Shown piece after piece: positions 11,485-23,934 of a stretch of 64,000 nt of DNA (positions are counted from its first letter, which is position 1; each line of letters begins with the position of its first letter). The notes beneath the pieces are model-generated. The model saw only the letters and a program-made list of their open reading frames with translations, had not been told where the DNA came from and made no database searches. Position numbers and translations under genes: made by a program. The stretch comes from Gymnopus androsaceus JB14. Its lineage: Eukaryota > Basidiomycota > Agaricomycetes > Agaricales > Omphalotaceae. The stretch covers positions 62,001 through 126,000 of the forward strand of contig ML769553.1 in NCBI GenBank assembly GCA_009733575.1. The letters are read 5' to 3'.

Positions 11485-13206
11485 CATCAGCAAAACCTGG
11501 GTAATGGTCAGCAGCCATAGTGCTCTACAGCACTATGGCTTACTATGAGCTCCTGTGGGATTTCTGAGTGTTCAAACCAACTGTCAAGCATTTGACAGCT
11601 ATCATTCTCTCCCACCAACCATATATAAGAGTCAACACATCCAGGATGTATTCTTGCAACTTCCCCAATTTTTTTCCAAGTCAACACTGAGTTGCAACTT
11701 TGGTTTTGGACATTCTCAGTCCATTTGATGTCTCCAGTATTTTGGTGATGGCTACCACTTACTGTAGTATATGTAAGAACTAGTACTTTAATTATACTAG
11801 TTTCACCACACTATTGTACTATGTGTACTACCATGAGCATACCAATGTTATGTTATAAAATTATGATTATTTTGGTTCAGCGAGTGTTGCTACTGCTGAG
11901 TGAGGAAAGTGATTTCAAAACAAGGATATATTTAGTTTTGAATTGAATGGCTGACAGACAACATGCTGTGAAATATACAATCCATAGCAATCCATAGCTC
12001 TGGACAGATGGGGACCTTGCTATGGGTGCTATGGGTGCTTGTCAGGCCTTGGCTCATTCCAGACACTCCCTGTGCTTGTTAACCACCCACTGATGTTTCC
12101 CACGCTCCATAACCATCTGCGGATACCTCCTGCACTCATTTACCTAAAATGCACATGCTTCCCATGCTTATTTACCATTTATCCTGCCTGCTGGGCACTT
12201 TCTACATGTGATTACCAGTTATCCTGCCTTCTGGGTGCCTCCTCCACTTGATAACCATCCATCAGGCCCTCCCGACGAGCTACACAGCCACCCTAAAGTA
12301 TATAAGTAGACACCCCAAGCTCATGTACCCTAGTCTGTTATTACCACTGTTACCATTGTTTTCTGGTGTCTGAATCTATTCCATTTGCTGTCTCTCTGTT
12401 TTGTCTGATCTGACCAGCTGTGCCTTCCGAGCTCTGTTTGAAGGCCCACTGTCATCTGCATTGATCATGAGGCTCTATCTGTAGATCCCAAATCTACGTC
12501 TGGAGCTCACTGTCTTCAGTATCTGTTTATGACTTTACAACCAAAGCTCCCTGGGAGCTTCCTATTTGGGTTTTGCTACTTCTAGAACCTCTGGCACCAC
12601 CCGCTTTCATGCTATTTCTGTCTGCTTTTACCCTATTCCATCCACTTTCACGCTATTTCTGTCCGCTTTTGCATTATTCCATCTGCTCTCACGGTATTTC
12701 CATCTGCTTTCACCGCATTCCATTCGCTCCCACGCCATTTCCGTCTGCTTCCACCCTATTCCATCCGCTCCCACGCTATTTCTGTCCGCGTTTGCATTAT
12801 TTCCATCTGCATTTGCTGTATTCCACCCGCATTATCCATATTTGGACTTGTTACACCTTTTTGGACCACCCCTTCATCCATATTCCATCCGCTCCGCTTC
12901 CACTCACTTCTGGTTGTCGGACCACAATACTACCCACTTCCTCCTGATTACGTCATCGGGTGGCCTTTACACTGTTCCTTGCACCTCTGAGGCTTGTACT
13001 ATTCCAAACAACACTCATACTATTGTCCAGACCCACCTTACGGCATGGTTACCCCGGGTGGTCGCATTTGGTCTCCACTTACATCTAGGTGCAAGACATT
13101 TGGGATACATTGGTTCAAGATCCATTTTGTGCACCGGGTCTCACAGTGCTATGAGCACTGCACAGAGCTGTCCAGCTCTGTCCAGCTCACACAGGTTTTG
13201 CTGATG
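11485..13206. mobile_element. Non-autonomous CATCAG-end element, interrupted by an LTR
   Basis: The left end CATCAGCAAAACCTGGGT at 11485 is mirrored by the right end CACACAGGTTTTGCTGATG finishing at 13206. Both are flanked by CA (11483-11484 and 13207-13208). Once the LTR at 12040-13145 is removed, about 610 bp remain, and they align along their length with the element at 23935-24588: both carry TTTGACAGCT and GATGGGGACCTTGCTATGG. There is no coding capacity. Confidence 0.85.
12040..13145 (+). mobile_element. Solo LTR, 1106 bp, TSD GTGCT
   Basis: It begins TGTCAGGCCTTGG, ends GGGTCTCACA, and is flanked by a perfect 5-bp duplication GTGCT at 12035-12039 and 13146-13150. A TATATAAG promoter word lies near 12299. 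Pyrimidine-rich degenerate repeats of CTATTTCTGTCYGCTTT type fill 12600-12840. It inserted into the CATCAG-end element. No internal retroelement sequence is present, so it is a solo LTR left by recombination. Confidence 0.9.
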
Positions 13207-13304
13207 CAGGATAATTGATCCTCCCAAGTGCTGTCCCAACTATTCTGCCTCCCAAATAATATTTCTGGCATTTTCTATGATTTTTCTGGTAATTATCAGA
13301 GCTA

Positions 13305-15127
13305 TGATACGCCAATTTTTGGCTAAGGCTAGAACTGCGCAGAACCAATAATCCTAGGTTCTGTTTGTAACAAAACACGGTCAATAAGAGAACTATAGTG
13401 AGCCCGAGCTGATAGTTAAAATCTACCAAGGACCTATTCTACCCAAGAGGTTGCAGAGTAACGGTACGCGCAATGGTACCATACTTAACTTTGTGAATGC
13501 GCCTTGATCAAAGTCCTATGCATGGTATGGTGTAGCGAGGCAAGCTTGTTGGATAACAAGTTGCTGACCAAGGCAGATAAATGAGCCCACATACCAGTTA
13601 TACTAGGCTAGGTCATTGAAGGATATACCCAAGGGATTGAAGTCTTAACGGGGCATCGCTTCCGCAATCAGCTCACCAAGGAGTCTAAATGACACTCAAG
13701 TTTATTAAACCAAGCAAGGTGGTCCGAGATGAGGAAGTACCCTAATGGGTGCCCTCAAAGTGGACGCTTGCTGGAAGATGCCCAGGCAGATAGTTGCAGC
13801 AGTCCAACGCGGCCACATAACCCACTTGCTGTAGCTACTTCTAGAGTATTGAAGGACCAAGGAGTGTTTCTATCCAAGCCTCAGCGTTTTACCGAGATCC
13901 ATATGCTACTAGGCATCTAGACTCGAGACCGCGTGGAACTAGGGATAATAACCAGTCTCCCATTGGCGAGGAAAAACATAGAAATACTTCCAAGGGCTGT
14001 TCTGCTAAAGGAACTGGTTAGCCTTGTAAAAAGGCAAATGACTTGAGTTGATTCGGACCAAAAATCCCAAAAGTGGACCCAATTGAGGAAGACAAATGAA
14101 TGAGGCAGGAAAACATCGAGGCAAAACCATAGTATACACGCATATATGGACATTATTTATCTTTTTCTATTTTACTTACTCTGTTTCATCCTATCTCACT
14201 CAGTTTCTCTCATTTTCCTATTTTCATATATCTTGCTCAGTATATAAGGGTAGCTATTCTATCTTGGAATAACAAGTTAGACTTGATACCTGAAATGCAG
14301 TTCTATCTTAGGACCTGTAGTGATTCGTACACACTCAGACACGTCTGCATTGTCCTCTGCAACCTTTGAAACAGGTGGCCTTCTTGTAACCTCAATAATA
14401 CTGAGGCTGTTCATTCTACTTCCCAGCTATTAAGTCAAGCATTCCTGGTTTTCATCTCGAAGAGAGGTCACATCAGTCTTAGGACTGCAGGTAGAGCCTA
14501 ACATGCACACCTCAATGAGCCTGTTGTTGATTAGGAAAGGTCTTGGACCCAAGTGTTGGCTTGGTCTAGTTTTAGGGAGGAAGCTTCTTGGAGTGTTACC
14601 TAGCTTTACCAACAGATTCTACCTCTTACCTGCTCTTTGCTGAGTGTGTTAAAAACGCCTACTCGAGTGACTTGCACGGCGGTCGTATAAGCTTGTTAGG
14701 TAACTCGCAGGAATCCCTGAGAGTTGGAGTATCATTGTGCAGCGATGTAAAGGCTTCCGAGATATGCAAAGTTGTTTGTTGAGCCGGCGTACTTGACCCG
14801 TGCTTTGGTGTTTCACCGCGGATACGCAAAGTCATTTGTTGAGTCGGTGTACTCAACCTGTGCTTTGGTGTTTGCTTTCCCCTTGATTAGTCCAGCGTAT
14901 TGTTGTACAATAGTTGGCTTTTCAAAACCTCCCTCTAAATATAAGACCTTGTTCATCGCGCACTATCTGTGTCAACTGTCAAGTGCTTTTCTCTTCAAAT
15001 CAATTAGTAGTCGAGGGAAACTTCGACAACCTCCTTCCTTGCATTAAATTAAACCTTTTGGATTGTATCTGATTGGGGTGATTGTTGTTTGGTCGGTTTT
15101 CATACCTAGCACAAATCTAACTCATCA
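13305..15127 (+). mobile_element. LTR family A, copy 1 (1823 bp), TSD GCTA
   Basis: The ends are TGATACGCCAATTTTTGG and CAAATCTAACTCATCA, flanked by GCTA at 13301-13304 and 15128-15131. A TATATAAGG promoter-like word lies near 14239. It contains two tandem units of about 57 bp (TTTGTTGAGYCGG, then TGCTTTGGTGTTT) near 14770-14870. Two further copies are nested at 20807-27400 and 22855-26550. This copy keeps many CpG sites that are TpG or CpA in the others, so it appears youngest. All three have 4-bp duplications. No reverse transcriptase is associated. Confidence 0.88.
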
Positions 15128-15131
15128 GCTA

Positions 15132-16712
15132 ATTGTGCATTTTCATTTTTTTTTTTTCCATTTTGGACCAGGGGAGGCTTGTGACAATCAGATTGACAGA
15201 GAGTTCAGGTGGACTGGAGCGGATAACATAACAATGGGCTAGTGATGCCCACACCTATACAAAAGTCTAAGTTCTCAGCTGATTGCCCCTAGCACATTTA
15301 GTATACTTTGCATGATGTAGTTTTCAGCCGTTGCCATAATCATTGTTGAATAGCTGTAAAAATTCTGAGCAGAATGGTACCAAATAGTAAGTAGTTTGGC
15401 TGAAAATTTGTGAAACTACAGCCAAAATACATAATGGCACAAAATAGGCACCAAACCGCATACGGGCTGTGAACTGCGTACAATCAAAACTCGGTTGATG
15501 GGGTGAAATCAGTGCCTCATAGTATGGCTGATATGTACTTATTTTATTATAACTGTACTACCACAATTACTGCATATCCTTATTAAGTGTAAGTACTACT
15601 GTAGTATTTTGATCAAGTGTTCATCCAGGATAACACATGATGCATTGACACCAACAGTTCATTAGTTCACTGTTACCAATGATGCATGACACAAAACATT
15701 TTGAGTTCATTCACCATCGAGTTGATACTTTTTCAGAGTGAAACATGCAATAAAAGTTTGTTGTGAGCTGGGAAATTGATAATAACCTTCCTTTGATACC
15801 CAATGTGACTGTGTCATGCAAAAAATCCAGCTGCAAATGAACAGAAACAAAGAATTTGATTATTTATGCATGAAATCATGAATTCCGCCCAAGTTCAGAG
15901 GCTCATATGATGCATGATGAATGTGGATTTTAGTTCGGTTCAGAGGTGCCCAAGACGCATGACTGAACACTCAATTGAAATGGTACAGTACTATACTACC
16001 ACTATCACTGTATGCCCATACTAAGTACTAATATGCCTTGCGAGATTGGTTCCGATATGCATAGGAGTGTTAAATTGAATTTTTGTTGTGCAAACAGGTC
16101 AATTAGGGTAATTGTAAAATGCAATAGCTCCGATTTCCGCTGCCTGCCAAATAAATCAATTACCTTGATTGTCTTTGACAATTATGTTTATTGCTTTTAA
16201 CAGTTACAATGGATTATTCTATTTGACAATCCCCTTGTTATGAAACAACCCTTTCCTGATCTAGCAACCTGGTTGTTGTCACAAATGATCACAGTTCACC
16301 AAATAAGCCAAATAAGCAGACATTGAGTATTTCATAAATTTTTCTATTGTGACTTGCTGATTTCTTCAGAATAAGGGGAGTGGGGAAGGGGAGTAGTGAG
16401 AATCAAGAACATTGGCAGCAGCTAGCTAAGTACCTAAACAATGGACTGGTTTGTGAGTGCAAAATATTACAGTGTTTTTGGAAAACCTTGTCCAAATCAA
16501 TCTTGGTGATGGCAATAATTCAATAAATAAACAAAATTCTAAAAAGGGAAACACTCTTCCTGCTGTCAGAAAATCACCAAGTCAGCCTCATATTCTGGTA
16601 GTTGTTGTTCACTGTGCTGGATGTTGCCCAGCACAGTGAGCAAGTACAAAATACTGACTATCCTACCCTTGACCTAGACAAGTAGTCAGCATTGTAACTT
16701 TGTTATGTACTA
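15132..16712. other. Gene-free AT-rich region with degraded repeat ends
   Basis: No coding region was found. Around 16210-16275 the words TTCTATTTGACAATCCCC and AAACAACCC appear. Their reverse complement recurs at 19440-19500 (GGGTTGT, then TTGTCAAATAGAA), so these are two inverted relics of one element family. TACTACTGTAGTA-type palindromic words are frequent near 15590. Confidence 0.45.
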
Positions 16713-17712
16713 CATCAGCAAAAATGCTCTGGGCCCTAGGTTACTAAGAAGTTACCTCAGATATCCTAGGTCCCCCAGGTTTCCTAGGTCTCCTAGGTAA
16801 CCTAGGTTGCCTAGGTCATCCAGGTTTATCCCTTTTTCCTCTGCCTTTTCAGGTTGCCAAGAGTAACCTATGTCAACCTGAGATAGCCTGAGGTAACCTC
16901 AGGTAACCCGAGTAAACCTGAGAGAGCCTGAGGCAGCCTGAGCAACCTGAGGTAACCTAAGGTAGCCTGAGGGTGTCTATCATAAGTAGTAGTGTGCAAA
17001 AAACATCTCAGTTATCTCATTATTCAACTTTCTTTACACTCAGCTTTATTGCTCAACATTGCTCAACTTGTATTATCTTATTAAATTCAGATATTCTTAG
17101 ACTCACTTAAGGTATTCTTATTAACTGAAGCATCTTAGTGTCTCATTGCCTTTGACTTACATCTCGGAACAGCTCACTTAAGTCATTTAGATTCAAGTTT
17201 AAGTGTAGCAAGCTTAGAAGGTAAACTGTTATGTTCTTGATGAATGTGATTTGACCCCATCAACAGGTTTTTGATTGTGCGCAGTTCACAGGCGCCCACG
17301 CGGTTCAGCGCTTATTTAAGCGCCTATTTCGCGCAATTACTTACAACTTTGATCTATAGGTGATTTATCAAGCAAGTGGAATATCTGCTTTTCACTGCAG
17401 GATATCTATATATTTAATAGCTTAAAACCCGAAGTTATTTAGGCTCTTTAGGTTGTATAAAATTAAACCAAGTTTCAGACTGTCTCAGGTTGCCTCAGGC
17501 TCCTCAGGCTTCCTCAGGCTTCCTCAGGTTCACCCATGTTAGCCCTATGGGGTGACTTCAGGGTACCCTAGAGGGTAGCCTTCATTAACCTGAGCTGCCC
17601 TGGTCACCCAGGCTGCCCAGGCTACCCAGGTTACCTGAGGTTGATCTATAGGGTAACCTCAGGTAACCCAGGCTACCTAGGCTACCACAGGCCCAGAGCA
17701 TTTTTGCTGATG
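16713..17712. mobile_element. CATCAG-end element of exactly 1000 bp, TSD TA
   Basis: It starts CATCAGCAAAAATGCTCTGGGCC and ends with the inverse GGCCCAGAGCATTTTTGCTGATG, flanked by TA on both sides (16711-16712, 17713-17714). The subterminal 250 bp at each end are built of short CCTAGG, CCTCAGG and CCAGGT words in many orientations, and the middle is AT-rich. No open frame of note is present. It is a non-autonomous element whose transposase source is not in the window. Confidence 0.85.
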
Positions 17713-17714
17713 TA

Positions 17715-18399
17715 GCATGCTGAGAAGTCCTTAGTATCCAATATACTGTACATAACTTTACAGTTGGATTTTGGTAGTCTACTCTGTGATACTGTTGAGA
17801 TAGGCTGAGACAGCCCAAGGCTGCTGAGATGCTAGGCAAGCTGCCGAAGATGCTTGGATAAGCTGAGATGAACTGTGTACCTACAGGAAGCTACTTGAAT
17901 ACAACTACACATGACTACATAAGGGCAGGTTAGGCCTAGGCCCCCTACTCCATTGTGTGCAGTGGAGGGCATGCAAGGAGCATTCACCATTGAGTTGCAG
18001 TTATACCAAGGGAATTTTTATTGCATTCCTTGTTTAGAATTATATTTATTTATTGAATTTTTATTATTATCACCAAGATTGAAATACACAAGAGGTGTTC
18101 GAAAATTTAAGTGCCCATATAGGAGGGTAGGGAGGGGAGGGGGGCTGAGAGGGCTTAGGACCAAAATGTATAAAGATGGATTACTGTGCAGAATACCCTG
18201 GAATACTTGGTATAGTGTTTAATAAACCCTTTTAGAGGGTTTCAGATTGGCTTTGGTAGGCATTGGAGCTCAAGATTAGGGTCCAAGTCAAGTCCAAGCT
18301 TGCTTTGACCAGACACTGCCACATTTTTGTCCTGTTCATGTCCTGGATGTGATATGAAGGTGAGCTACTTTACTTTGAGATATGATGGATAAGTACTCA
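17715..18399. other. Gene-free spacer with a G-rich tract
   Basis: No family was recognised. A purine tract at about 18121-18152 contains several G runs (GGGTAGGGAGGGGAGGGG). A similar tract lies at 19207-19230 with resembling flanks (AAAATGTATAAAGATG against AAAATATAAGATGATG), so the two are probably diverged copies. Confidence 0.4.
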
Positions 18400-18973
18400 T
18401 GTCATGCCCTGTACCACCTATTTCACTATCTTCAACCCTCTAACCCTCCCGATCCTATGCATAACCTACCCTACCGGCCCGACAACCGCCCGCTAAGTCC
18501 ACTACGTATCTCAGCTACTTCTGTACATGCTTACTACTCACCAATCCCACATCCCGCACGTATATAATCCGTAAACTCCCTTGGAGGATCCCTTGTCTTG
18601 ATATTAACTTGTTTACCTCCCGTATCTCTTGTTTTCTCTCTATTTTCTTATACTCTTGTCAATTCATCTATTTTTCTCAATACACGCTTGTTCTGGCTTC
18701 CGCTTTTCGACTCACGCGTCGACTTGCCTACCAGCAAGCTCATACGACAATCAGACTCGCCGCCGTCGAACTATTCGACGTTGGCTCACACAACTAGACT
18801 CGGAACTCGCATTCGGGAGCTTTGGCATTCCCAATCCACCCGCTTCTCACTACTAGTCTTCGACTAGTCCACCCGCACGCATATTCGATCGCGGATCTCG
18901 CCCGCCTTTTATACTAAAGGCCTCAAGGCTACTTTCAGTACCTTTCCCTAAGACTGTCGACCCCAGTCTTACA
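18400..18973 (+). mobile_element. Solo LTR, 574 bp, TSD ACTCA
   Basis: It starts TGTCATGCCCTG, ends CAGTCTTACA, and is flanked by ACTCA at 18395-18399 and 18974-18978. A TATATAA word lies near 18559. The base composition is richer in C and CpG than the surroundings, suggesting a recent insertion. The short open frames inside it are not genes. Confidence 0.87.
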
Positions 18974-18978
18974 ACTCA

Positions 18979-19647
18979 CTATTATAATAGTATCATATAG
19001 CTTGTAAGTGAATGCTCCAAATCATAAGAAAAGTTAAAGTTACATTGATTCTCTTTCAATTCCTATAAATTCTTTGAGCAATGGGCTTGAAAGTCAAACA
19101 TTGAGAGGGGATTGGGATGGGAGGAATGATGCTGGGCTGATGCGGGGCAATGCTTGCCACAAACTGCTTACATATCATAGGAACTTCCTTCTCATTTTGG
19201 AAGCTAGGGGGGGGGAGGGGGGGGGGGGTCCTTCAACCTTAATAGCAAAATATAAGATGATGTATAAAATTTTTTTTGAAGCACCTCTTAGAAATACAAA
19301 CAATATGTATCATGTAAGAGCTTAGGTACCTAATGCCATCTAGTAAGCACTGAGCAGCAGTAATTGTCACTTTTCAAAAATTACACAAGGACATAAATAT
19401 TTGAAAAAAGCAGAGTCACACTTTAATATGTGTGACAGGGTTGCTAAATAACACTTCAAGAGGGTTGTCCGTTAAGGGGGGTTGTCAAATAGAATGAGAC
19501 AATTATGGTAATTGCCTTTTCTTCCTGTAGTGACTAAAAACCTGCAGAAACTAAATGAGCAGACACATCAACCAATTGACAATGCTAACAACATCAACTA
19601 AACAAGTGTAAAATAAGCTATCAGTGAGCTCAAGTAATGATAATAAC
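18979..19647. other. Gene-free region with a poly-G tract
   Basis: A run of almost only G (two long G blocks separated by one A) occurs at about 19207-19230. Nothing coding was recognised. The inverted relic mentioned at 16210 lies at 19440-19500. Confidence 0.4.
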
Positions 19648-19801
19648 ATCAGAAAAAAAACTGTTTTGGGCCCAGGAGGATCCATGGTTACCTTGTCTTC
19701 TTAGGCAACCTGTGGCAGCCTAGTTGCCCAGGAAAAGGGCAAAACTTTGGACACCTCAGGTATCCTATGTCTTACAGATTGAACTCCAGCTGTGGCAGCA
19801 C
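19648..19801. mobile_element. Truncated CATCAG-end element (left part only)
   Basis: It starts CATCAGAAAAAAAACTGTTTTGGG and aligns with the first 130 bp of the element at 27472, including the shared GGGCAAAACTTTGGACACC. The right half is missing. The next element begins a few bases later. Confidence 0.7.
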
Positions 19802-19803
19802 AG

Positions 19804-19982
19804 CATCAGCAAAACTTGTATTTTTGCTGGAGAAACCCCATTCATTTGAGACATCTCTGGAGCAAGGTACCCTATTCCAGAGACCTCTGGAGATCTCTGG
19901 AAAAAATTGACAGTTTTTTTGACAGCTGTCAAGCTCCAGAGATCTCTGGAGACCTCCAGCGAAAATACAGGTTTTGCTGATG
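19804..19982. mobile_element. CATCAG-end miniature element, 179 bp, TSD AG
   Basis: Inverted ends CATCAGCAAAACTTGTATTT and AAATACAGGTTTTGCTGATG are flanked by AG on both sides. The interior is a further near-palindrome built of CTCCAGAGATCTCTGGAG words. Confidence 0.85.
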
Positions 19983-20005
19983 AGGCCCATATCTAGCCTA
20001 TAGAG

Positions 20006-20251
20006 CATCAGCAAAACCTGTATTTTGCGTTTTAATTCCCACAGCGTTACTTAAAATTCCCAGTGCTTGCCAGTGCTGTCAGAAAAATTAATCATACATT
20101 ATTTCCAAATAAGGTAAGTTTGTGGCCTCTGGGAGCTTCTGGGAGCCCCCTCCTGCATCGGCCGGACCATCTGAGTGCTGGGATGCTGGAGCGCTGGGAA
20201 CTCTGGACAGTTCGTTCAAGCACTGCCTACATCATACAGGTTTTGCTGATG
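20006..20251. mobile_element. CATCAG-end miniature element, 246 bp
   Basis: Inverted ends CATCAGCAAAACCTGTATTT and CATACAGGTTTTGCTGATG. The flanks are AG and TG, so no duplication is evident. It resembles the element at 23637-23922 internally (CCAGTGCTGTCA, GGGAGC and TGCTGG words). Confidence 0.8.
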
Positions 20252-20806
20252 TGAAGTCTAGGATTATGCAAGTAAAGAAAGGTGCACCCAGGAAATACTA
20301 TACATATCTGCAGTTACTCTTGTTTGTCCAATCTTGACAAAAAACCTGAAAAGGTTCCAGCTGTGTGATTGATCATCTTGGCTATTGTTCTTTAGCATTG
20401 AATGTGATTATAAATAGGACAGAAGTGAGAAGGATGAAGAGGAAATAGTAGGAGGCCAAAGAGTGGCATGGTCATTGTGGCTGCATTGGACACTGGATGG
20501 CACCACACATGTCAAAGTTCTCACCCCGGTCAACATCTGGCATGAGCAGTGATCATGAGATACAATGAACGCCCCTTGCAGCCAAACATCTAGTGCATGG
20601 TGTGAAATGACTAGAAACAACCTTGCACCAATTTCCTTGACAGTTTTGCAGGTGTATGGAGGTATGGTACCATACATTCCATACGGGTTCCATACACAGT
20701 TGTGATGTATGGATGCTATGGTGTTGCAAAGTTTCCATACTCAATGTATGGGAACTTCCATACCCTCTCCATATGTGCTTTCCATGCATAATGTTCTGAT
20801 CCATAC
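20252..20806. other. Gene-free spacer
   Basis: No gene was recognised. CCATAC and GTATGG words are frequent at 20650-20800, giving short inverted repeats of unknown meaning. Confidence 0.4.
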
Positions 20807-21564
20807 TGATGAGTTAGATTTGTGCTAGGTATGAAAACCAACCAAACAACAATCACACCAATCAGATTCAATCCAAAAGGTTTAATTTAATGCAAGGAAG
20901 GAGGTTGTCAAAGGTTCCCTTGACTACTAATTGATTCAAAGAGAAAAGCACTCAACAGTAGCACAGGCAGTGCAAATGAATAAGGTTTATATTTGGAGGA
21001 AGGTTTGTGAAAAGCCAACTAACATATGACGATGCACTGAACTAATCAAGGGGGAAAGCAAACACCAAAGCGTGGGTCAATTACACCAACTCAACAAATG
21101 ACTTTGCATTTCTGCACGAACATCGAGGCACGGGTCAAGTATGCCGACTCAAAAAACAACTTTGCGTATCTGAGGTGAAACACCCAAGCATGGGTCAAGT
21201 ACACTGACTCAACAAATGACTTAGCATGAATTGGGAGCCTTTACATTGCCGTGCAATGATACTCCAACTCTCAGGGAATCCTGCAAGTTACCTAACAAGC
21301 TTATATGACCGCCATGCAAGTCACTTGAGTAGGTGTTTTTAACACACAGTGAAGAGTGGGCAAGAGGTAGAATCTGTTGGTAAGCTAGCTAACACTCCAA
21401 GGAGCTTCCTCCCTAAAACTACACCAAGCCAACACTTGGGTCCAAGACCATCCTAATCAACAACGGGCTCATTGAGATGTGCATGTTAGGCTCCACCTGC
21501 AGTCCTAAGACTGATGTGACCTCTCTCTGAGATGCAAACCAGGAATGCTCAACTTAATAGCAAG

Positions 21565-21965
21565 TAGTCATGGGCAAGAATCATGAATCATCAAGGATAC
21601 TCTAGTCATGATCCTTGAAAATGATTCTAGGATAGAGTCATACCACAAAAAAAAGGATCATGACTCTACTCCAGAGTAGAGTTAGAATCACCTGGTTTGG
21701 GACCTAGGATACTCTAGCAAGGATACTCTTAAATACTTGCTATGTGCTGTATATGATGTATTGTGAGTGAAATGTGTCTGAAACATCAATATTGCTACTG
21801 CTGAGGGTTGTATACTAATATTTAATACATCTAATACAACACTTATTGGGTTATTCAATGTTCACTCTAGAGTATCCTTGGATTGATTTGACTCTTGACT
21901 CTAGGTGATCCTATCCTAGCAAAGTGTCAAGAGTCAGATAGAGTCATGATTCTTGCCCATGACTA
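21565..21965. mobile_element. hAT-type miniature element, 401 bp, TSD ATAGCAAG
   Basis: Inverted ends TAGTCATGGGCAAGAATC and GATTCTTGCCCATGACTA lie between perfect 8-bp duplications ATAGCAAG (21557-21564 and 21966-21973). An 8-bp duplication is the hAT signature. The interior is a loose palindrome of ACTCTAG and GATCCT words. There is no transposase. Confidence 0.88.
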
Positions 21966-23636
21966 ATAGCAAGGAAGTAGAATGAATTGCCTCAGTATTA
22001 TTGAGGTTACAAGAAGGCCACCTGTTTCAAAGGTTGTAGAGGATAATGCAGATGCGTCTGAGCATGTACAAATCACTATAGGTCCTAAAATAGAACTGTG
22101 TTTCAGGTATCAAGTCTAACTTGTCATTCCAAGATAGAATAGCTACCCTTATATACTGAGCGAGATATAATAATAGGAAATGAGAGAAACTGAGTGAGAT
22201 ATGATGAAACAGAATAAGTAAATAGGAAAAGATAAATTAATGTCCATATATGCATGTGTACTATGGTTTTGCCTCAATGTTTCTCTGCCTCATTCATTTG
22301 TCTTCCTCAATTGGGTGTTTGGGATTTTGGTCTGAATTGACTCAAGTCATTTGCCTTTTTACAGGACTTGCCAGTTCCTTTAGCAGAACAGCCCTTGGAA
22401 GTATTTTATGTTTTTCCTCACCAATGGGAGACTAGTTATTACTCCTAGTTCCATGCAGTCTCAAGTCTAGATGCCTGGTAGCATATGGATCTCAGTAAAA
22501 CACTAAGGGTTGGATAGAAATTCTCCTTGGTCCTTCTGTGCTTGTGAAGTAGCTACAGCAAGTTGATCATGTAGCCACGTTGGCTTTCCACAACAATCTG
22601 CCTAGGCGCTTTCCAATGAATGTCAAATTTTGAGGGCACCAGTTAAGGCATTTCCCCATCTCAGTCCACCTTGCTTCGTTTAATAAAATTGAGTGTCATG
22701 AAGACTCCTTGGTGAGCTGATTGTGGAAGTGATGCCTCAGTTAAGACTTCAACCCCCTGGGTATATCCTTTGATGACCTAGCCTAGTATAGCTGGTATGT
22801 GGGCTCATTTATCTGCCTCAGTCAGCAACTTGTTATCCAACAAGTTTGCCTTGCTGATACACCAATTTTTCGGCTAAAGCTGAATGTACAGAATTGATAA
22901 TCCTAGATTCTGTATTATACTCAATATGGTTATACGAAGAGTCTATTGTACTCTAGAGATTGCAGAGTGATGGTATGCATTAATGGTATCTCACTTAACT
23001 TTGTGAATACATCTCATTCCAAGTCCTATGCATTGTATGGTGTAGCAAGTCAAGCTTGGTGGATACTGAGTTGATGAGCAAGGCTATTCCGAGCCCACAT
23101 ATAATTATTACTAGGCTAGACAATCAAAGGACATACCCAAGGGATTGAAGTTTCCAAGGCAGCACTTGGTGCAGCCTAATGAGTTGGTTATACAAAATTT
23201 ACAATGTTACTCCTGAGATGAAAACTCCTGACCAGATGAAAGCTTGCCTAGGCAATCTTGTCGCGGAATGTCCGGTAACTCCGGCCCGGAGCTGCTGCAA
23301 TGAATGGAAACACTCACACAATGTCATAATTCTCTTGACTGGAATGATAAAAGCAACATGGATGACAGAATCATCTAGGCAAGCTAAACTCTCCAAGACC
23401 AAATATTGTACTAGCTGGATGCCCAAGGTTCAGTTAGGACTCTGAGGCAAGTGTAATTGATGGTTTGTTTTTGGGTTGCGCATTGCTAGAGGGTGCCGAG
23501 GTATACCTGCTGTGGCATCACCAACGTGGCTACCTGATCAACCTCATCGCAATCACTCTTAGAGCAAGGAATGACTAGGAATAATTGCTGTCCAAGCTTC
23601 AGTATTTTTCTGAGATCCATGTGCTACAAGGCATGA

Positions 23637-23922
23637 CATCAGCAAAACATGTATGATATGGCCAGCTCTTACAAGTGCTGGACAGTGTCTCCAGAGCTCC
23701 AGTGCTCCACCACCCAGATGGTCTGGCCAGTGCTGGCCAGAGCTCCCAGAGGCCTCAAAATTGCCTTATTTGGAAATTAAAATAAAATGTCATATGAGTT
23801 TATATTTTGGACAGCACTGGCAAGTGCTGGCCGGTTCTGGCCAGTGCTGGGGGCTCTGGGAGCGCTGGGAATTTTATGTATTGCTGTCAAAATTAAAATG
23901 CAAAATACAGAGTTTGCTGATA
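23637..23922. mobile_element. CATCAG-end miniature element, about 286 bp
   Basis: The left end CATCAGCAAAACATGTAT and the eroded right end AATACAGAGTTTGCTGATA are imperfect inverses. The interior is rich in GTGCTGG and CCAGAGC words. It sits 12 bp from the next element of the same family, in the same LTR. Confidence 0.72.
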
Positions 23923-23934
23923 ATCCAGGCTTGA

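Noticed and set aside
12566..13204. 212-codon open frame as a gene
   Set aside because: It lies within a solo LTR bounded by perfect target duplications, crosses the LTR boundary, and is a translation of pyrimidine-rich repeats.
16713..17712. Helitron
   Set aside because: Ends are long inverted repeats with a flanking TA duplication; Helitrons lack terminal inverted repeats and do not duplicate the target.
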